64,000 nucleotides of DNA from CAWFKS01 sp963816435 (GCA_963816435.1 CAWFKS010000006.1:1-64000), one strand, 5' to 3'. Positions 47,553 to 62,225 are shown, numbered from the stretch's first letter. Numbers and translations are program-made. The notes: generated by a model from the letters alone, not told the origin.

Positions 47553-48461
47553 CTACTGCGCCCCAACTCTTCCGGCCACTCCCGACTGGATCAAGTCCTG
47601 CATCTCGCAGAGAGCCTCGCGCTGTTTTTCCGTCCTGGGTTCTATTTGCTCGAGGACCCGCGCGACCGCCGCCGGACTGAATGCACGTTTCCCGTATTCG
47701 GACTTGAGGCCGCTGTGTTCGGTCGCAAAGCAAGCCTGCATCGCGGAGAGGACGCTTGCCCTTTCAGAGTCCGGGAGGCCAAGCGCATTTACCTGTCGGA
47801 TGATCTCGATCAGGTCGTCCGAAATCGAAACGTTTGTGTTTGCGAGCGGCTTGAAGTCGTCGGCCTGCCGGATCCCGACCGCCGACCGCAACGCCGACAT
47901 CCAGTCCTCTTCGTAATGGGCCACCCACACGTCCTTAGCACCGAAGGCGCTTTTCAGATCTTCTCGCAAGGCCTGCACATTGGACAGCCGAACGACGCGG
48001 GGCAGTTTGCTGAACTCATCCAGGCTCAGGCTGGTCGCATAGTGAAAGCCCGGGATCGCAGGGGGATTTATCACCGACTGCTTGTAGTACGATCGCCGCC
48101 ACGATGCCGGATTTCGGGAAATCAGAAACACGAACACGTCGTACGTCGCCGTCATCGCTCTAAATCTTTCGAGCGCGGCAGGTCTGAAATCGTAGAGGTG
48201 GTTGCTCAGACCTTCCGAAGAAAGCAACACCGTGCCGAAATCGCTATTTTCCAACTCTGACTGGAGCCTTAGCAGATTCCCCGTTTGCAAAATGCCCACC
48301 AGGTACTGGTGCTTCGGCATTACCGTGTCGTCAGATGTGACGGGATAGTCGACGCCCTGCTTTCGAAGCTGCTCCCGATTCTGATCGCACCAGGTCTGCA
48401 GCGCGCTCGTGCCTGTTTTCGGCAAGCCTACATGAAGGATCAACCTGCGCTTGCCGCTCAT
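47553..48461 (-). CDS. Sulfotransferase-like P-loop protein
   Basis: Protein of 302 residues beginning RRLILHVGLPKTGTSALQTW, again the PAPS-binding P-loop form HxGxxKTGT. The region VFVFLISRNPASWRRSYYKQ matches the 3'-phosphate motif (R...S). The C-terminal half has no recognised family. It overlaps the glycosyltransferase-like gene by four bases. Probable sulfation of a carbohydrate, inferred from neighbours. Confidence 0.7.
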   Translation of the reverse strand: MSGKRRLILHVGLPKTGTSALQTWCDQNREQLRKQGVDYPVTSDDTVMPKHQYLVGILQTGNLLRLQSELENSDFGTVLLSSEGLSNHLYDFRPAALERFRAMTATYDVFVFLISRNPASWRRSYYKQSVINPPAIPGFHYATSLSLDEFSKLPRVVRLSNVQALREDLKSAFGAKDVWVAHYEEDWMSALRSAVGIRQADDFKPLANTNVSISDDLIEIIRQVNALGLPDSERASVLSAMQACFATEHSGLKSEYGKRAFSPAAVARVLEQIEPRTEKQREALCEMQDLIQSGVAGRVGAQ

Positions 48462-49426
48462 GAACGTCTCCAGGCCGGATTGAGAAATTTGTCGCGGTGG
48501 TCGCGCGTGGATGCAAGTGATCCGATTACATCAATCGCATCGACTATGCTCGCGTTGAGGATCTCGATGCTGGATGCCATCTCCTCAGAAACCGCATCCG
48601 TGTTCATGGTGCTGTCACCATTGAACCGCCCAGGGTACTGCGGCACGTGCGCGCTCGACAGGTGAAACGCGCACGGCAACTCGACTTCCTTGAAGATATG
48701 CAGGATCGTGTTGAGTTGTGCCGGTAGAAATTCAACGTCTTCTTCCATGTCCTCCATGGCGACAGCGAAACCCACCTGATCGACATGCACGCCCCACCTC
48801 TCCAGCAGGATGCGGTTTTCGATCAGCCAATCAGCCCACTTTTTCCAGGTAGAGGCAAACTCTTCCCGCCTCTCGCGGGGGGCTGCCACCAAGGATCCGC
48901 AAATGTTGTTGATATGGGTCTCGCGAATGCCGTGTCCGCCGGGGCACACCGCCATTCCTGGCCTGTACGGCCGCCCAAGCCCGCTAGCTTCGAGTATCGA
49001 GCGAAATATGCGGGGGGGCGGAACAGAATGGTTGTTGGGCGGGGCCCGGAAGCGCCAGGAACTAAAGAATGGAGACGGATCGTCGACGAAAAACAAATCG
49101 GCATCGGTCACGACCGTATAGTCGGACCGATAATCGTCGAAGAACGGCCCGATCTTATTGCAGTGGGGCGAGCCTACCACAACTTGCTCCAGGCGCCGCA
49201 CCTCAATGCCGTTAGACTGGGCCCATGCAACAAGGTCGGCCGGCACGGCGCCGACGAAATACGCCACGGGCTGGATTGTATCCGGCAGGTGATTTCTGAC
49301 GCAGATCGTCCAGAGAATGAACTCGACATAGAAGCGTGGGTGCGCATCGACAACGCAGCAGAGCGTAAAGGTTGTCGGTCGATCTGGAGGTCGTCTGTTT
49401 GACTGTTCCTGCATTGCGCCGTCCAT
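48458..49426 (-). CDS. Glycosyltransferase-like (GT-A type) protein
   Basis: Protein of 322 residues. FTLCCVVDAHPRFYVEFILW starts a Rossmann-like domain, and YTVVTDADLFFVDDPSPFF holds the DxD metal-nucleotide motif. A later HVDQVGFAVAMEDM fits the acceptor-side region of such folds. Closest class might be a GT8-like nucleotide-sugar transferase, but no family is certain. First gene of the operon, ATG 49426. Confidence 0.55.
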   Translation of the reverse strand: MDGAMQEQSNRRPPDRPTTFTLCCVVDAHPRFYVEFILWTICVRNHLPDTIQPVAYFVGAVPADLVAWAQSNGIEVRRLEQVVVGSPHCNKIGPFFDDYRSDYTVVTDADLFFVDDPSPFFSSWRFRAPPNNHSVPPPRIFRSILEASGLGRPYRPGMAVCPGGHGIRETHINNICGSLVAAPRERREEFASTWKKWADWLIENRILLERWGVHVDQVGFAVAMEDMEEDVEFLPAQLNTILHIFKEVELPCAFHLSSAHVPQYPGRFNGDSTMNTDAVSEEMASSIEILNASIVDAIDVIGSLASTRDHRDKFLNPAWRRS

Positions 49427-49623
49427 TTGCCTCTGGCCGCGTTCAGTGCCAAAAGGCCGCGGCGCTTTCAAGCATCTTCCAGACCGGCGCGACACACGCT
49501 GGCGGCGATCGAGGGGAATGGCACCGCTCAACCAAACCCGGCGATCTGCCCGGCCGCTGGTTGAGGACATGAAGCCGTGGCGGCTTCTGCGCGCCAGATG
49601 CATACGGAACCCTGCCAGCGACC

Positions 49624-49967
49624 ATGACGGCGTCCCGCACCCGCTACACCGAGCGCCTGGCCGAGGCCAGCATCGAGCCATCCGTCGGTAGCGTGGGAGA
49701 TTCCTACGACAACGCTCCCGCCGAGACGATCAATGGCCTCTACGAGGCCGAGGTCGTTCATCGCCGCGGACCGTGGCGGAGATTCGAGTCAGTCGAGTTC
49801 TCGACACTGACCTGGGTCAACTGGTTCAACAATCGCCGGCTGCTGGAGCCCAGGGGCAACATCCCGACGGCCGAAGCCGAGAACGCTACCACGCCAACCT
49901 GGACGAGCCTGTCGGGGCCACGTGACTCAAATGAAACGGCCTCCGGCGAATCCGGGACGGTTCAAAG
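49624..49967 (+). pseudogene. IS3 family OrfB (IS51-like), C-terminal fragment
   Basis: Encodes RYTERLAEASIEPSVGSVGD, SYDNAPAETINGLYEAEVVH, RRGPWRRFESVEFSTL and WVNWFNNRRLLEPRGNIP, the end of an IS3 integrase with the DDE glutamate region. The element end (tgactcaaatgaaacggcct) follows at about 49923. The front part is absent; at 49968 it joins IS5 copy B. Confidence 0.75.
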
Positions 49968-50496
49968 CTCCGCCAGAAGGACTGCGATGCCCGCTGGACA
50001 GTGAAGTTCTCCAAGGCAAGGCCGAACGACGAGGGCCAGCCGCAGACCGACATCGCCATACCCTTCTTCGGCTATAAGAACCACATCTCGATCGATCGGC
50101 GGCATGGCATGTCCGCCGCGCTCTTGTGACTGATGCCGCCGCCCATGATGGTGCCCGGCTTCGCGAAGGCCTGATCGATCCGGCAACACGGCTTCGGACG
50201 TATGGGCCGACACGGCCTACCGGTCGGCGGCCAACGAGGCGTTTCTGGAAAGCTCGGGCAAGTTCAGCCGCATTCATCAAAACAAGCCGATGCCGAAGCC
50301 GATCGCCAAGGGCAATGCTGCGAAGTCCAAAGTCCGGGCCCGCGTCGAGCATGTCTTCGCGGAGCAAAAAGATCGCATGAGGCTGTTCGTCCGAACCATC
50401 GGCATCGCCAGGGCCGAGGCCGCCGTCACGCTCGCCAACATGGGCTACACCATGAAGCGTTGGTGCTGGTTCGCCGGGCGGAGTTTGCCTGCCTGA
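49968..50496 (+). pseudogene. IS5 family transposase, copy B (C-terminal part)
   Basis: Starts inside the gene (RQKDCDARWTVKFSKARPND) and continues TDIAIPFFGYKNHISIDRRH, a TGA at about 50127, then in other frames VTDAAAHDGARLREGLIDP, YRSAANEAFLESSG, and RVEHVFAEQKDRMRLFVRT, ending YTMKRWCWFAGRSLPA. Frames change at 50110-50290, so it is dead. Confidence 0.8.
49976..50396 (+). repeat. Inverted IS5 repeat, right arm
   Basis: Counterpart of 45836-46262. Confidence 0.85.
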
Positions 50497-50749
50497 CCAC
50501 AAAAAGAGCGCATCGGGGGCCTTAAACCGCCGAAACCGCGACGAAAGCTCGTCAGGTCAGGATCGCTCCGCTTCCCCTAACGGCAAACCGCTGTTCCGGA
50601 CGTCTCTATCTCACGATTGGGGAGATGCGTGACTACGCTACACTTGTCGTTTTGCCAGACCAGAATTGCGTTTCGCCGGATTTGCCGGAGACGGTGAGCT
50701 GATGGAGGGGCAAACCAACCGAGATCACATGAAACTGTAGAGGACCCGG

Positions 50750-53675
<2,926 letters not shown>

Positions 53676-53873
53676 GCCGCCTGCCGCCTCGCCTGATTAC
53701 CGGCCTGAAATGTCTGGATTGGACCGGCTTCCGCGCGGCCAAGCCGACATGTAGTGCATACCCGCGCCGAATTCGAGGGCGGACCGCGTTGTTTCCCGCC
53801 TCGCGCGAACCTGCGCGATCGAGCTTTCCCGCGTGCGGTTTTCCTTCGTTTCGCCCGGCGGAGCAAGCGAAAA

Positions 53874-53888
53874 GAACAAAGGTCGAAC
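53874..53888 (-). promoter_or_regulatory. Candidate LexA (SOS) box upstream of uvrA
   Basis: Minus strand reads GTTC-GACCTTT-GTTC, the alphaproteobacterial LexA pattern GTTC-N7-GTTC, 199 bases before the uvrA ATG. Damage-inducible uvrA is established in this class. Confidence 0.7.
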
Positions 53889-54134
53889 GGTCACTGCTGA
53901 CAGGACGATGTCAGGAGCGCGGCCGCATCCCAGCCGCGATCACATTTGACGAAGACCGGGGCATTTTTCTTGACGCGCGCACGGGCGGGGCGCAGACTTT
54001 TTTCGTCGCCCGATCGCCGTTGCCGGCGCTCCGCGCTGCCGGTGGGCAGGCCCGCGTGGTGTCGCGGACCGTGCGTCGAGCAGCCAGGTGGACGGGCGCA
54101 TCGGCGACAGGAGCAACCGTCAGAGGAGGAGGCC

Positions 54135-54194
54135 ATGACTCCACCCGACAGTCCCGGCAGGCTCCACGCGTTTGTGGAGCCACGGCAGGCATAG
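54135..54194 (+). other. 19-codon ORF with strong ribosome-binding site, overlapping hairpins
   Basis: A consecutive aggaggagg stands five bases before ATG 54135, followed by 19 codons and TAG. Inside it is a perfect hairpin (ggctccac / gtggagcc, 54159-54180); just after it lie gcccgg / ccgggc (54197-54216) and an 18-bp palindrome (54214-54231). Could be a leader peptide or small RNA, but nothing downstream in this direction is an obvious target. In the rest of 53676-54423 I see only the LexA box and the GST terminator. Confidence 0.35.
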
Positions 54195-54213
54195 GTGCCC
54201 GGTCCGCATGCCG

Positions 54214-54231
54214 GGCAAACCATGGTTTGCC
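54214..54231. repeat. 18-bp perfect palindrome
   Basis: ggcaaaccatggtttgcc reads the same on both strands. It could be an operator or part of a cruciform with the adjoining hairpins; no owner identified. Confidence 0.5.
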
Positions 54232-54331
54232 GCCAGACCTACAATTCGACATCCTGCGCGGACGCGGCCTTGCCGCCGATCCGCATTCCGGCCGGTGAAC
54301 CCACTCGGCCATCAGGGGCAGCGCCCCAAGC

Positions 54332-54370
54332 AAAAAGGCCTCGCGCGCATCCCGAGGGAGCGGCGAGGCC
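54332..54370 (-). terminator. Rho-independent terminator of the GST gene
   Basis: On the minus strand, stem ggcctcgc / gcgaggcc with an 18-base loop, then ttttt, 54 bases after the GST stop. Confidence 0.65.
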
Positions 54371-54423
54371 GTCTGTTTCCGGTCTTCAGTGCCGACGCGA
54401 AGGACGCGCCGCCGCCCTGACCG

Positions 54424-55056
54424 TCAGCGCATCATCGCGGTCATCGGCGCCGTCGCTTTCTGCCACGAGGGCCGCGCTTCCATGCGGGCGATCCAGGCGG
54501 CGACGTTGGGCGCAGCGTCGAGCGAAATGCGGCCGGGCTCGCGGAAGACGAACAGCGTGGCGAGGGCGAAATCGGCAATGCTGAGCTCGCCGGCGATCCA
54601 TTCCTTGCCTTCCAGGCCGTCTTCCAGCACCGGCAGGAACTGGTCGACCTCCTTGAGCTGCGGCTGGATCGCGCTCTCGTCCGGTTCGCCCATGCCGAAG
54701 AGCGGCTTCAGCATGCGCTCGAAGACGACGCGCTGGATTGCGGGCCCGAGATGGATGGCGCCCCAGTACGACCACTGGTCGATCACCGCACGCGTCTTCC
54801 GGTCGTCGGGGTAGAGACGCTTTTCGGGTACGCCGGCTGCCAGGTAGGCGTCGATGGCGCGGCTTTCCCAGAGCACGAAGTCGCCGTCGACGAGCACCGG
54901 CACCTTGCCGTTCGGGTTCAGCTTCAGGAATTCCGGCGTCCTGTTGCCGCCGTTGCGCAGATCGACGTCGACGATCTCGATGTCGAGGCCGAGTTCGTTG
55001 GCGACGGCGCGTGCGCGCAGCGCGTTGGGCGACAAATTGGCGTTGTAGAGCTTCAT
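54424..55056 (-). CDS. Glutathione S-transferase family protein
   Basis: Protein of 210 residues. N-domain MKLYNANLSPNALRARAVAN, then LNPNGKVPVLVDGDFVLWES with the cis-Pro and the ES glutathione-binding pair; C-domain GKEWIAGELSIADFALA. Substrate unknown. It sits between the uvrA and ssb genes, which are usually direct neighbours in related genomes. Confidence 0.9.
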   Translation of the reverse strand: MKLYNANLSPNALRARAVANELGLDIEIVDVDLRNGGNRTPEFLKLNPNGKVPVLVDGDFVLWESRAIDAYLAAGVPEKRLYPDDRKTRAVIDQWSYWGAIHLGPAIQRVVFERMLKPLFGMGEPDESAIQPQLKEVDQFLPVLEDGLEGKEWIAGELSIADFALATLFVFREPGRISLDAAPNVAAWIARMEARPSWQKATAPMTAMMR

Positions 55057-55216
55057 GGCGGGGTCCTCGGGATGAGGCGGCCGGCGAGATCGCGGCCGCG
55101 GGGAAATTCTAGTTCAGGGGCGCACGCCACGCCAAGGCGGGTGCGCGGCTTCAGGCAATCGTTACGGCAGGTGCGCGTTGCTCCCTACCTCTTGCGTCCG
55201 GCGGTCCGATGGTGTA

Positions 55217-55231
55217 GAACAAACAAGGAAC
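55217..55231 (+). promoter_or_regulatory. Candidate LexA (SOS) box upstream of ssb
   Basis: Sequence GAAC-AAACAAG-GAAC, i.e. GTTC-CTTGTTT-GTTC on the other strand, a close match to known alphaproteobacterial boxes. 119 bases before ssb and 160 before the divergent GST gene, so it could control either. Confidence 0.75.
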
Positions 55232-55350
55232 AAATGAGTTGTGGAAAGATGCCGGGAGTTGCCACGGTGGCGCGGCTTTGCTCGCGGGCGCGGCGACGAT
55301 CGGCTAGAGTGCGAAAAATTCCAACTTAGGACGAGCAGTGGAGCGGCGTC

Positions 55351-55851
55351 ATGGCAGGTAGCGTAAACAAGGTCATTCTGATCGGCAATCTCGGCGCCGA
55401 CCCCGAAATCCGCCGGCTGAATTCGGGCGACCCGGTCGTCAACATGCGTATCGCGACTTCGGAGACCTGGCGCGACCGCCAGTCCGGGGAGCGCCGCGAG
55501 CGCACCGAGTGGCACAACGTGGTCATCTTCAACGACAATCTCGCGAAGGTGGCCGAGCAGTACCTGAAGAAGGGTGCCAAGGTCTACATCGAGGGCCAGT
55601 TGCAGACGCGCAAATGGCAGGACCAGTCCGGCCAGGACAAATACACGACCGAAATCGTGCTGCAGAAATTCCGCGGCGAACTGCAGATGCTGGATTCGCG
55701 CGGGCAGGGCGGCGGCCAGGACCAGGTGTCCTACGGCGATCGCGGCGGCGGCTCCGATTTCGGCCAGTCCGGCCCGGGCGGCGGCGGCTCCGGTCGCGGT
55801 GGCGGCGGCGGCGATTTTTCGCGCGAACTGGACGACGAAATTCCGTTCTGA
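55351..55851 (+). CDS. ssb: Single-stranded DNA-binding protein
   Basis: 166 residues. OB-fold with VNKVILIGNLGADPEIRRL and RTEWHNVVIFNDNLAKVAEQ; a Gly-rich linker; and the acidic tip DDEIPF that recruits repair proteins. Start ATG 55351 follows a ggag motif. Confidence 0.95.
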   Translation: MAGSVNKVILIGNLGADPEIRRLNSGDPVVNMRIATSETWRDRQSGERRERTEWHNVVIFNDNLAKVAEQYLKKGAKVYIEGQLQTRKWQDQSGQDKYTTEIVLQKFRGELQMLDSRGQGGGQDQVSYGDRGGGSDFGQSGPGGGGSGRGGGGGDFSRELDDEIPF

Positions 55852-55971
55852 TGCCGGACGGATCGCGCCGGGGCGGATGCTGCGCTCCGGTGCGCTTTTC
55901 GTGTCCGTCTCAGCGGGGCCTGTCTCAGTTGAGTTCGTGCCAGTAGGGTTCGCGTAAGTCGGGTTCGTGCC

Positions 55972-56499
55972 ATGTGTCAGCTTTGCGGTGACATCGCCCA
56001 CGACGTCGCGCTGACCGAACGCCCGGCGCACACGCTCGCCGGGCGGATGTGGGAAGGCACGTTCGCCGAGGCAGCCGAGGGTGCGATCCACGCGCTGATC
56101 GCCGAGGTGAAGGCGTTCTCCGATGCGCGGACGACGCTCTGGAAGAGCCCGATCGTCGGCATCTCCTGGAACGACCGGCCGGACGGTTTCCGCTATCTCG
56201 TCGGCGTCGCGCCCGATCCGGGCGAGACGCTGCCGGGAAATTTTTCGACGGTCGAGCTTCCCGAAATGCGGCTGGCCAGCGCCTGGCACGGCCCGGAAGA
56301 CGGGGAGGTGCCGGGGCACTATTCGCGCATGCTGGAATGGCTGCAGGCGGCCGGGCTGTCGTGGGACCGGGCGCATTTCCATCATCGCGAGGAATACCCG
56401 CCCGAGGTCGACCTGGCCGCGCCGCCGGCGCTGCGCCTGCTGCTGCCGGTCGCCGGCGACATCGGCGCGCCCGTCGGAGGGCTGATGCGGGACGGCTAG
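55972..56499 (+). CDS. Hypothetical protein
   Basis: Protein of 175 residues, no recognised family. The N-terminus has MCQLCGD, a possible metal pair. The centre (PDGFRYLVGVAPDPGETLPG and HHREEYPPEVDLAAPPALRL) looks like a small effector-binding (GyrI-like) fold, but this is weak. Its stop overlaps the convergent gene by four bases. Confidence 0.65.
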   Translation: MCQLCGDIAHDVALTERPAHTLAGRMWEGTFAEAAEGAIHALIAEVKAFSDARTTLWKSPIVGISWNDRPDGFRYLVGVAPDPGETLPGNFSTVELPEMRLASAWHGPEDGEVPGHYSRMLEWLQAAGLSWDRAHFHHREEYPPEVDLAAPPALRLLLPVAGDIGAPVGGLMRDG

Positions 56500-56957
56500 G
56501 GCAGCAGCGGAAAGTCGCTGCTCCAGGGCTCGGGATCGTCGGTCGGTCGCAGGCCCGCCGGTTCCGACAGTGCTGCCTCGTAGACGGTCGAGCGATCCGC
56601 CAGCCAGTCCGCCGCCTCCGCCCAGTTCTCCCGGTCTCCCATGTCGATGCGCAGCCGCGTGTCGAGCAGGAACGTGGTGCCGAGCCGCAGGTCGGATCTC
56701 CCCAGCCTCGCCGCGAGTTCGTGCCGGCGCGGAAACAGCAGTTCGCGGACGTGGCCGATCCGCGTTCCCCGCGCGCCGCGCACAAAGATGCCGACGGCGC
56801 CCGCGCCGATGTAGTGCGCCACGACGAAGGGGATCGGCCCGACCGAAAGCCAGCGCGTCGTTTCGTTGCCGCGCTCGGTCCGTGCGTCGAGCCGGGGATG
56901 GCGCTCCGCGAAGAGCGCCCAGAACGCACGCCGATGCACGGTGATCTCGGCAACCAT
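56496..56957 (-). CDS. Hypothetical protein
   Basis: Protein of 153 residues without a recognised family. It begins EITVHRRAFWALFAERHPRL and includes LSVGPIPFVVAHYIGAGAVG, a possible PD-(D/E)XK- or DUF4268-like fold, not established. Tandem with marC, 24 bases after its stop. Confidence 0.6.
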   Translation of the reverse strand: MVAEITVHRRAFWALFAERHPRLDARTERGNETTRWLSVGPIPFVVAHYIGAGAVGIFVRGARGTRIGHVRELLFPRRHELAARLGRSDLRLGTTFLLDTRLRIDMGDRENWAEAADWLADRSTVYEAALSEPAGLRPTDDPEPWSSDFPLLP

Positions 56958-56981
56958 GTCAGCCTCCCGGTCGCGCCCGCC

Positions 56982-57614
56982 TCATGCGGCCGCGATCAGC
57001 GCCGCGATGCCGTCGGCGACGAACTGGACGGCGAGCGCGGCAAGGATGAGGCCGAGCAGCCGCGTCAGGATCGAGCGTCCGGTGGCGCCCAGGAAGCCTT
57101 CGACGCGCTCGGCCAGGATGAACATGGAAAACGAGATCAGAAGTGCTGCCAGAAGGATGGCGAGCAGCGCGATGCGCGCCATCGGCTTCTCGTAGGAGCC
57201 GGACAGGAGCACGGTCGCCGAGATCGCGCCGGGCCCTGCAATCAGCGGAATGGCGAGCGGGAAGGCGGCGATGTTGCGGATGTGATCGCGGGTGACGGCG
57301 GTGTCGGCGCTCTTTTCCTTGCGCTCGTTGCGGCGCTCGAAAATCATCTCGAAGGCGATGAAGAACAGCAGCAGCCCGCCCGCGACCCTGAAGGCCGGCA
57401 AAGTGATGCCGAAGACGCCGAGGATGGCCGAGCCCGCGACGGCGAACAGGGCGAGCACGGCGAAGCCGATGACGGAGGCGCGCGTCGCCACCTGCGTGCG
57501 CTCGGCGCGCGTCATGCCGGCCGTCAGCACGAGGAAGAGCGGCGCCAGCCCCGGCGGGTCGATCGTCACCAGCACGGTGACGAGGGCGTTGAACATGCTG
57601 TCGAGGCTCGGCAT
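56982..57614 (-). CDS. MarC family integral membrane protein
   Basis: Protein of 210 residues with six helices. Typical features: LVTIDPPGLAPLFLVLTAGM at helix 1, the loop AFRVAGGLLLFFIAFEMIF, and PLAIPLIAGPGAISATVLL. MarC proteins are of unknown transport function; an antibiotic-resistance role was not upheld. ATG 57614 is preferred to 57644. Confidence 0.88.
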   Translation of the reverse strand: MPSLDSMFNALVTVLVTIDPPGLAPLFLVLTAGMTRAERTQVATRASVIGFAVLALFAVAGSAILGVFGITLPAFRVAGGLLLFFIAFEMIFERRNERKEKSADTAVTRDHIRNIAAFPLAIPLIAGPGAISATVLLSGSYEKPMARIALLAILLAALLISFSMFILAERVEGFLGATGRSILTRLLGLILAALAVQFVADGIAALIAAA

Positions 57615-57858
57615 GGCGCTCCCTCCCGAAGATGCCGCAGGCACCCGGCGCAGACGCCTTCCTTGATAAACACTGTGGGCCGCGAAGCCAATCGCCGCCC
57701 ATCGAAGGACGGTGCGGCGAGGGCGGCCGGAGCCGTTTTCGGGGGCGAAAACCGCGGCTGGGGTGCGTGGCGCGGCCAGGTTTATTCACCGCTTTTCACC
57801 GGCGCTTCTATCGCATTGAAATGACTTGTGAAATCGGAAGCATGGGGAGGGGGAGCGA

Positions 57859-57887
57859 CTTGGAGAATCGGCACCGCTTCCTATATA
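57859..57887 (+). promoter_or_regulatory. Predicted gyrA promoter
   Basis: -35 cttgga, spacer 17 bases, -10 tatata, ending 38 bases before the gyrA start. Confidence 0.6.
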
Positions 57888-57925
57888 AGAAGCACGTGAT
57901 TCCCAAACATTGATCGTGATCCGAT

Positions 57926-60727
<2,802 letters not shown>

Positions 60728-60751
60728 CGCGCCGCCCGTGGCTCGAATTGC

Positions 60752-60904
60752 TCAGTAGCGGGAAAGGCCGCGGCGCACCGCAAACGGATTGGTCGCGCGG
60801 CGCCGTTCCTCGGCCTTGATGTGCACGGTCTCGTTGTGGACCATGACCATGGTGGCGATCATCATGGAGAGCGTCATCGCGCAGGCCAGAATGATAATGA
60901 ACAT
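60752..60904 (-). CDS. Small membrane protein, hypothetical
   Basis: 50 residues: one helix (FIIILACAMTLSMMIATMVMV) and a basic tail (KAEERRRATNPFAVRRGLSRY). A ggagaagg ribosome-binding site precedes ATG 60904. Unknown family, but the position beside gyrA may be conserved in relatives. Confidence 0.6.
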   Translation of the reverse strand: MFIIILACAMTLSMMIATMVMVHNETVHIKAEERRRATNPFAVRRGLSRY

Positions 60905-61087
60905 GTCCTTCTCCGTGTGTGCGGTGCGGATTTGACTTGACAACGCATCCCGCGCGCCGTGGTTCCGCTGACAGGATCCGATCATAACGGCGCTGGTTGA
61001 ACGCACTCCGAAGCTCGCGTTCATCGTGCGTTCATGTTGCCCAACTCGCGAATTGCCTTTGGCGGGACGGAAAGCTAGAAGCCGCCC

Positions 61088-61588
61088 ATGACCCAGCGCA
61101 CCGCATTCTATGCCGGCTCGTTCGATCCGCTGACCAACGGCCACCTCGACGTTCTCAAGGGCGCCCTGACGATCGCCGACCGGATCGTCGTCGGCATCGG
61201 CATGCACCACGGCAAACAGCCGCTGTTCTCCTTCGACGAGCGGCTCGACCTGATCGTCAGGGCGGCCGAGGCCGAACTCGACGGCGAGGCGGACCGCATC
61301 GAGGTCGTCGCCTTCGACGGGCTGGTGATCGACGCCTCGCGCGAGCACGGCGCCTCGATCATGATCCGCGGCCTGCGCGACGGCACCGATCTCGACTACG
61401 AGATGCAGATGGCCGGCATGAACGAGACCATGGCGCCGGACCTGCAGACGGTTTTTCTGCCGGCCAGCCCTTCGGTGCGAACCATTACCGCCACACTCGT
61501 GCGCCAGATCGCCTCCATGGGCGGCGACATCAGGCCGTTCGTGCCGGACTGCGTGGCCGCCGCCCTCGACCAGAAATTCCCTGCCTGA
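61088..61588 (+). CDS. coaD: Phosphopantetheine adenylyltransferase
   Basis: Fourth step of coenzyme A synthesis. 166 residues with the nucleotidyltransferase signature FYAGSFDPLTNGHLD, MIRGLRDGTDLDYE and the substrate segment FLPASPSVRTITATLVRQIA. Confidence 0.95.
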   Translation: MTQRTAFYAGSFDPLTNGHLDVLKGALTIADRIVVGIGMHHGKQPLFSFDERLDLIVRAAEAELDGEADRIEVVAFDGLVIDASREHGASIMIRGLRDGTDLDYEMQMAGMNETMAPDLQTVFLPASPSVRTITATLVRQIASMGGDIRPFVPDCVAAALDQKFPA

Positions 61589-61605
61589 CCCACGGGAGCA
61601 GATTC

Positions 61606-62196
61606 ATGCAGCTTTCCAAGCTCGTACTTTCGTTCGCCCTCCTTGCCGGCCTCGCCCTTTCGGGCGTGCAGGCCAGCGCCCAGGAGGCGAGCCCCGAAAA
61701 CACGATGATCATCACGCTCAAGGACGGCGACGTTAAGGTCGCTCTGCGGCCGGATCTGGCGCCGGAGAGCGTCAAGCGCATCAAGAAGCTGGTGCGCGAG
61801 GGCGCCTACGACAACGTCGCCTTCCACCGCGTCATCGACGGCTTCATGGCGCAGACCGGCGACGTGCAATTCGGCGACACGAAAGACGGCTACGACCCGC
61901 AGCGCGCCGGCACCGGCGGCTCCGACCTGCCCGACCTCAAGGCCGAGTTCTCCGACCATCCCTACGTGCGCGGCACGGTGGGCCTGGCGCGGGCGCAGGA
62001 CCCGGATTCGGCGAACTCGCAGTTCTTCATCATGTTCGCGCCGGCCCACTCGCTCGACGGCCAGTACACGGTCATCGGCGACGTGGTGAGCGGCATGGAA
62101 TATGTCGACAAGATCAAGCGCGGCAACGGGCCCAACGGCATGGTCCAGGACCCCGACCGCATGCTCAAGGTGCGCATCGCCGCCGACGGGCAGTAG
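61606..62196 (+). CDS. Peptidyl-prolyl isomerase, cyclophilin type, exported
   Basis: 196 residues. A signal peptide (LVLSFALLAGLALSGVQASAQ) directs it to the periplasm. Core motifs FHRVIDGFMAQTGDVQF and SANSQFFIMFAPAHSLDG hold the catalytic Arg and the Gln-Phe pair. The next gene is a close cytosolic relative: a tandem duplication with different targeting. Confidence 0.92.
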   Translation: MQLSKLVLSFALLAGLALSGVQASAQEASPENTMIITLKDGDVKVALRPDLAPESVKRIKKLVREGAYDNVAFHRVIDGFMAQTGDVQFGDTKDGYDPQRAGTGGSDLPDLKAEFSDHPYVRGTVGLARAQDPDSANSQFFIMFAPAHSLDGQYTVIGDVVSGMEYVDKIKRGNGPNGMVQDPDRMLKVRIAADGQ

Positions 62197-62225
62197 ACAC
62201 TCAGACGAATTGAAAGGAAGACCCG

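Noticed and set aside
45800..50500. The IS5 pair as an active composite transposon
   Set aside because: Both copies are truncated and full of frame changes and stops, and their outer ends are missing; at most they can recombine.
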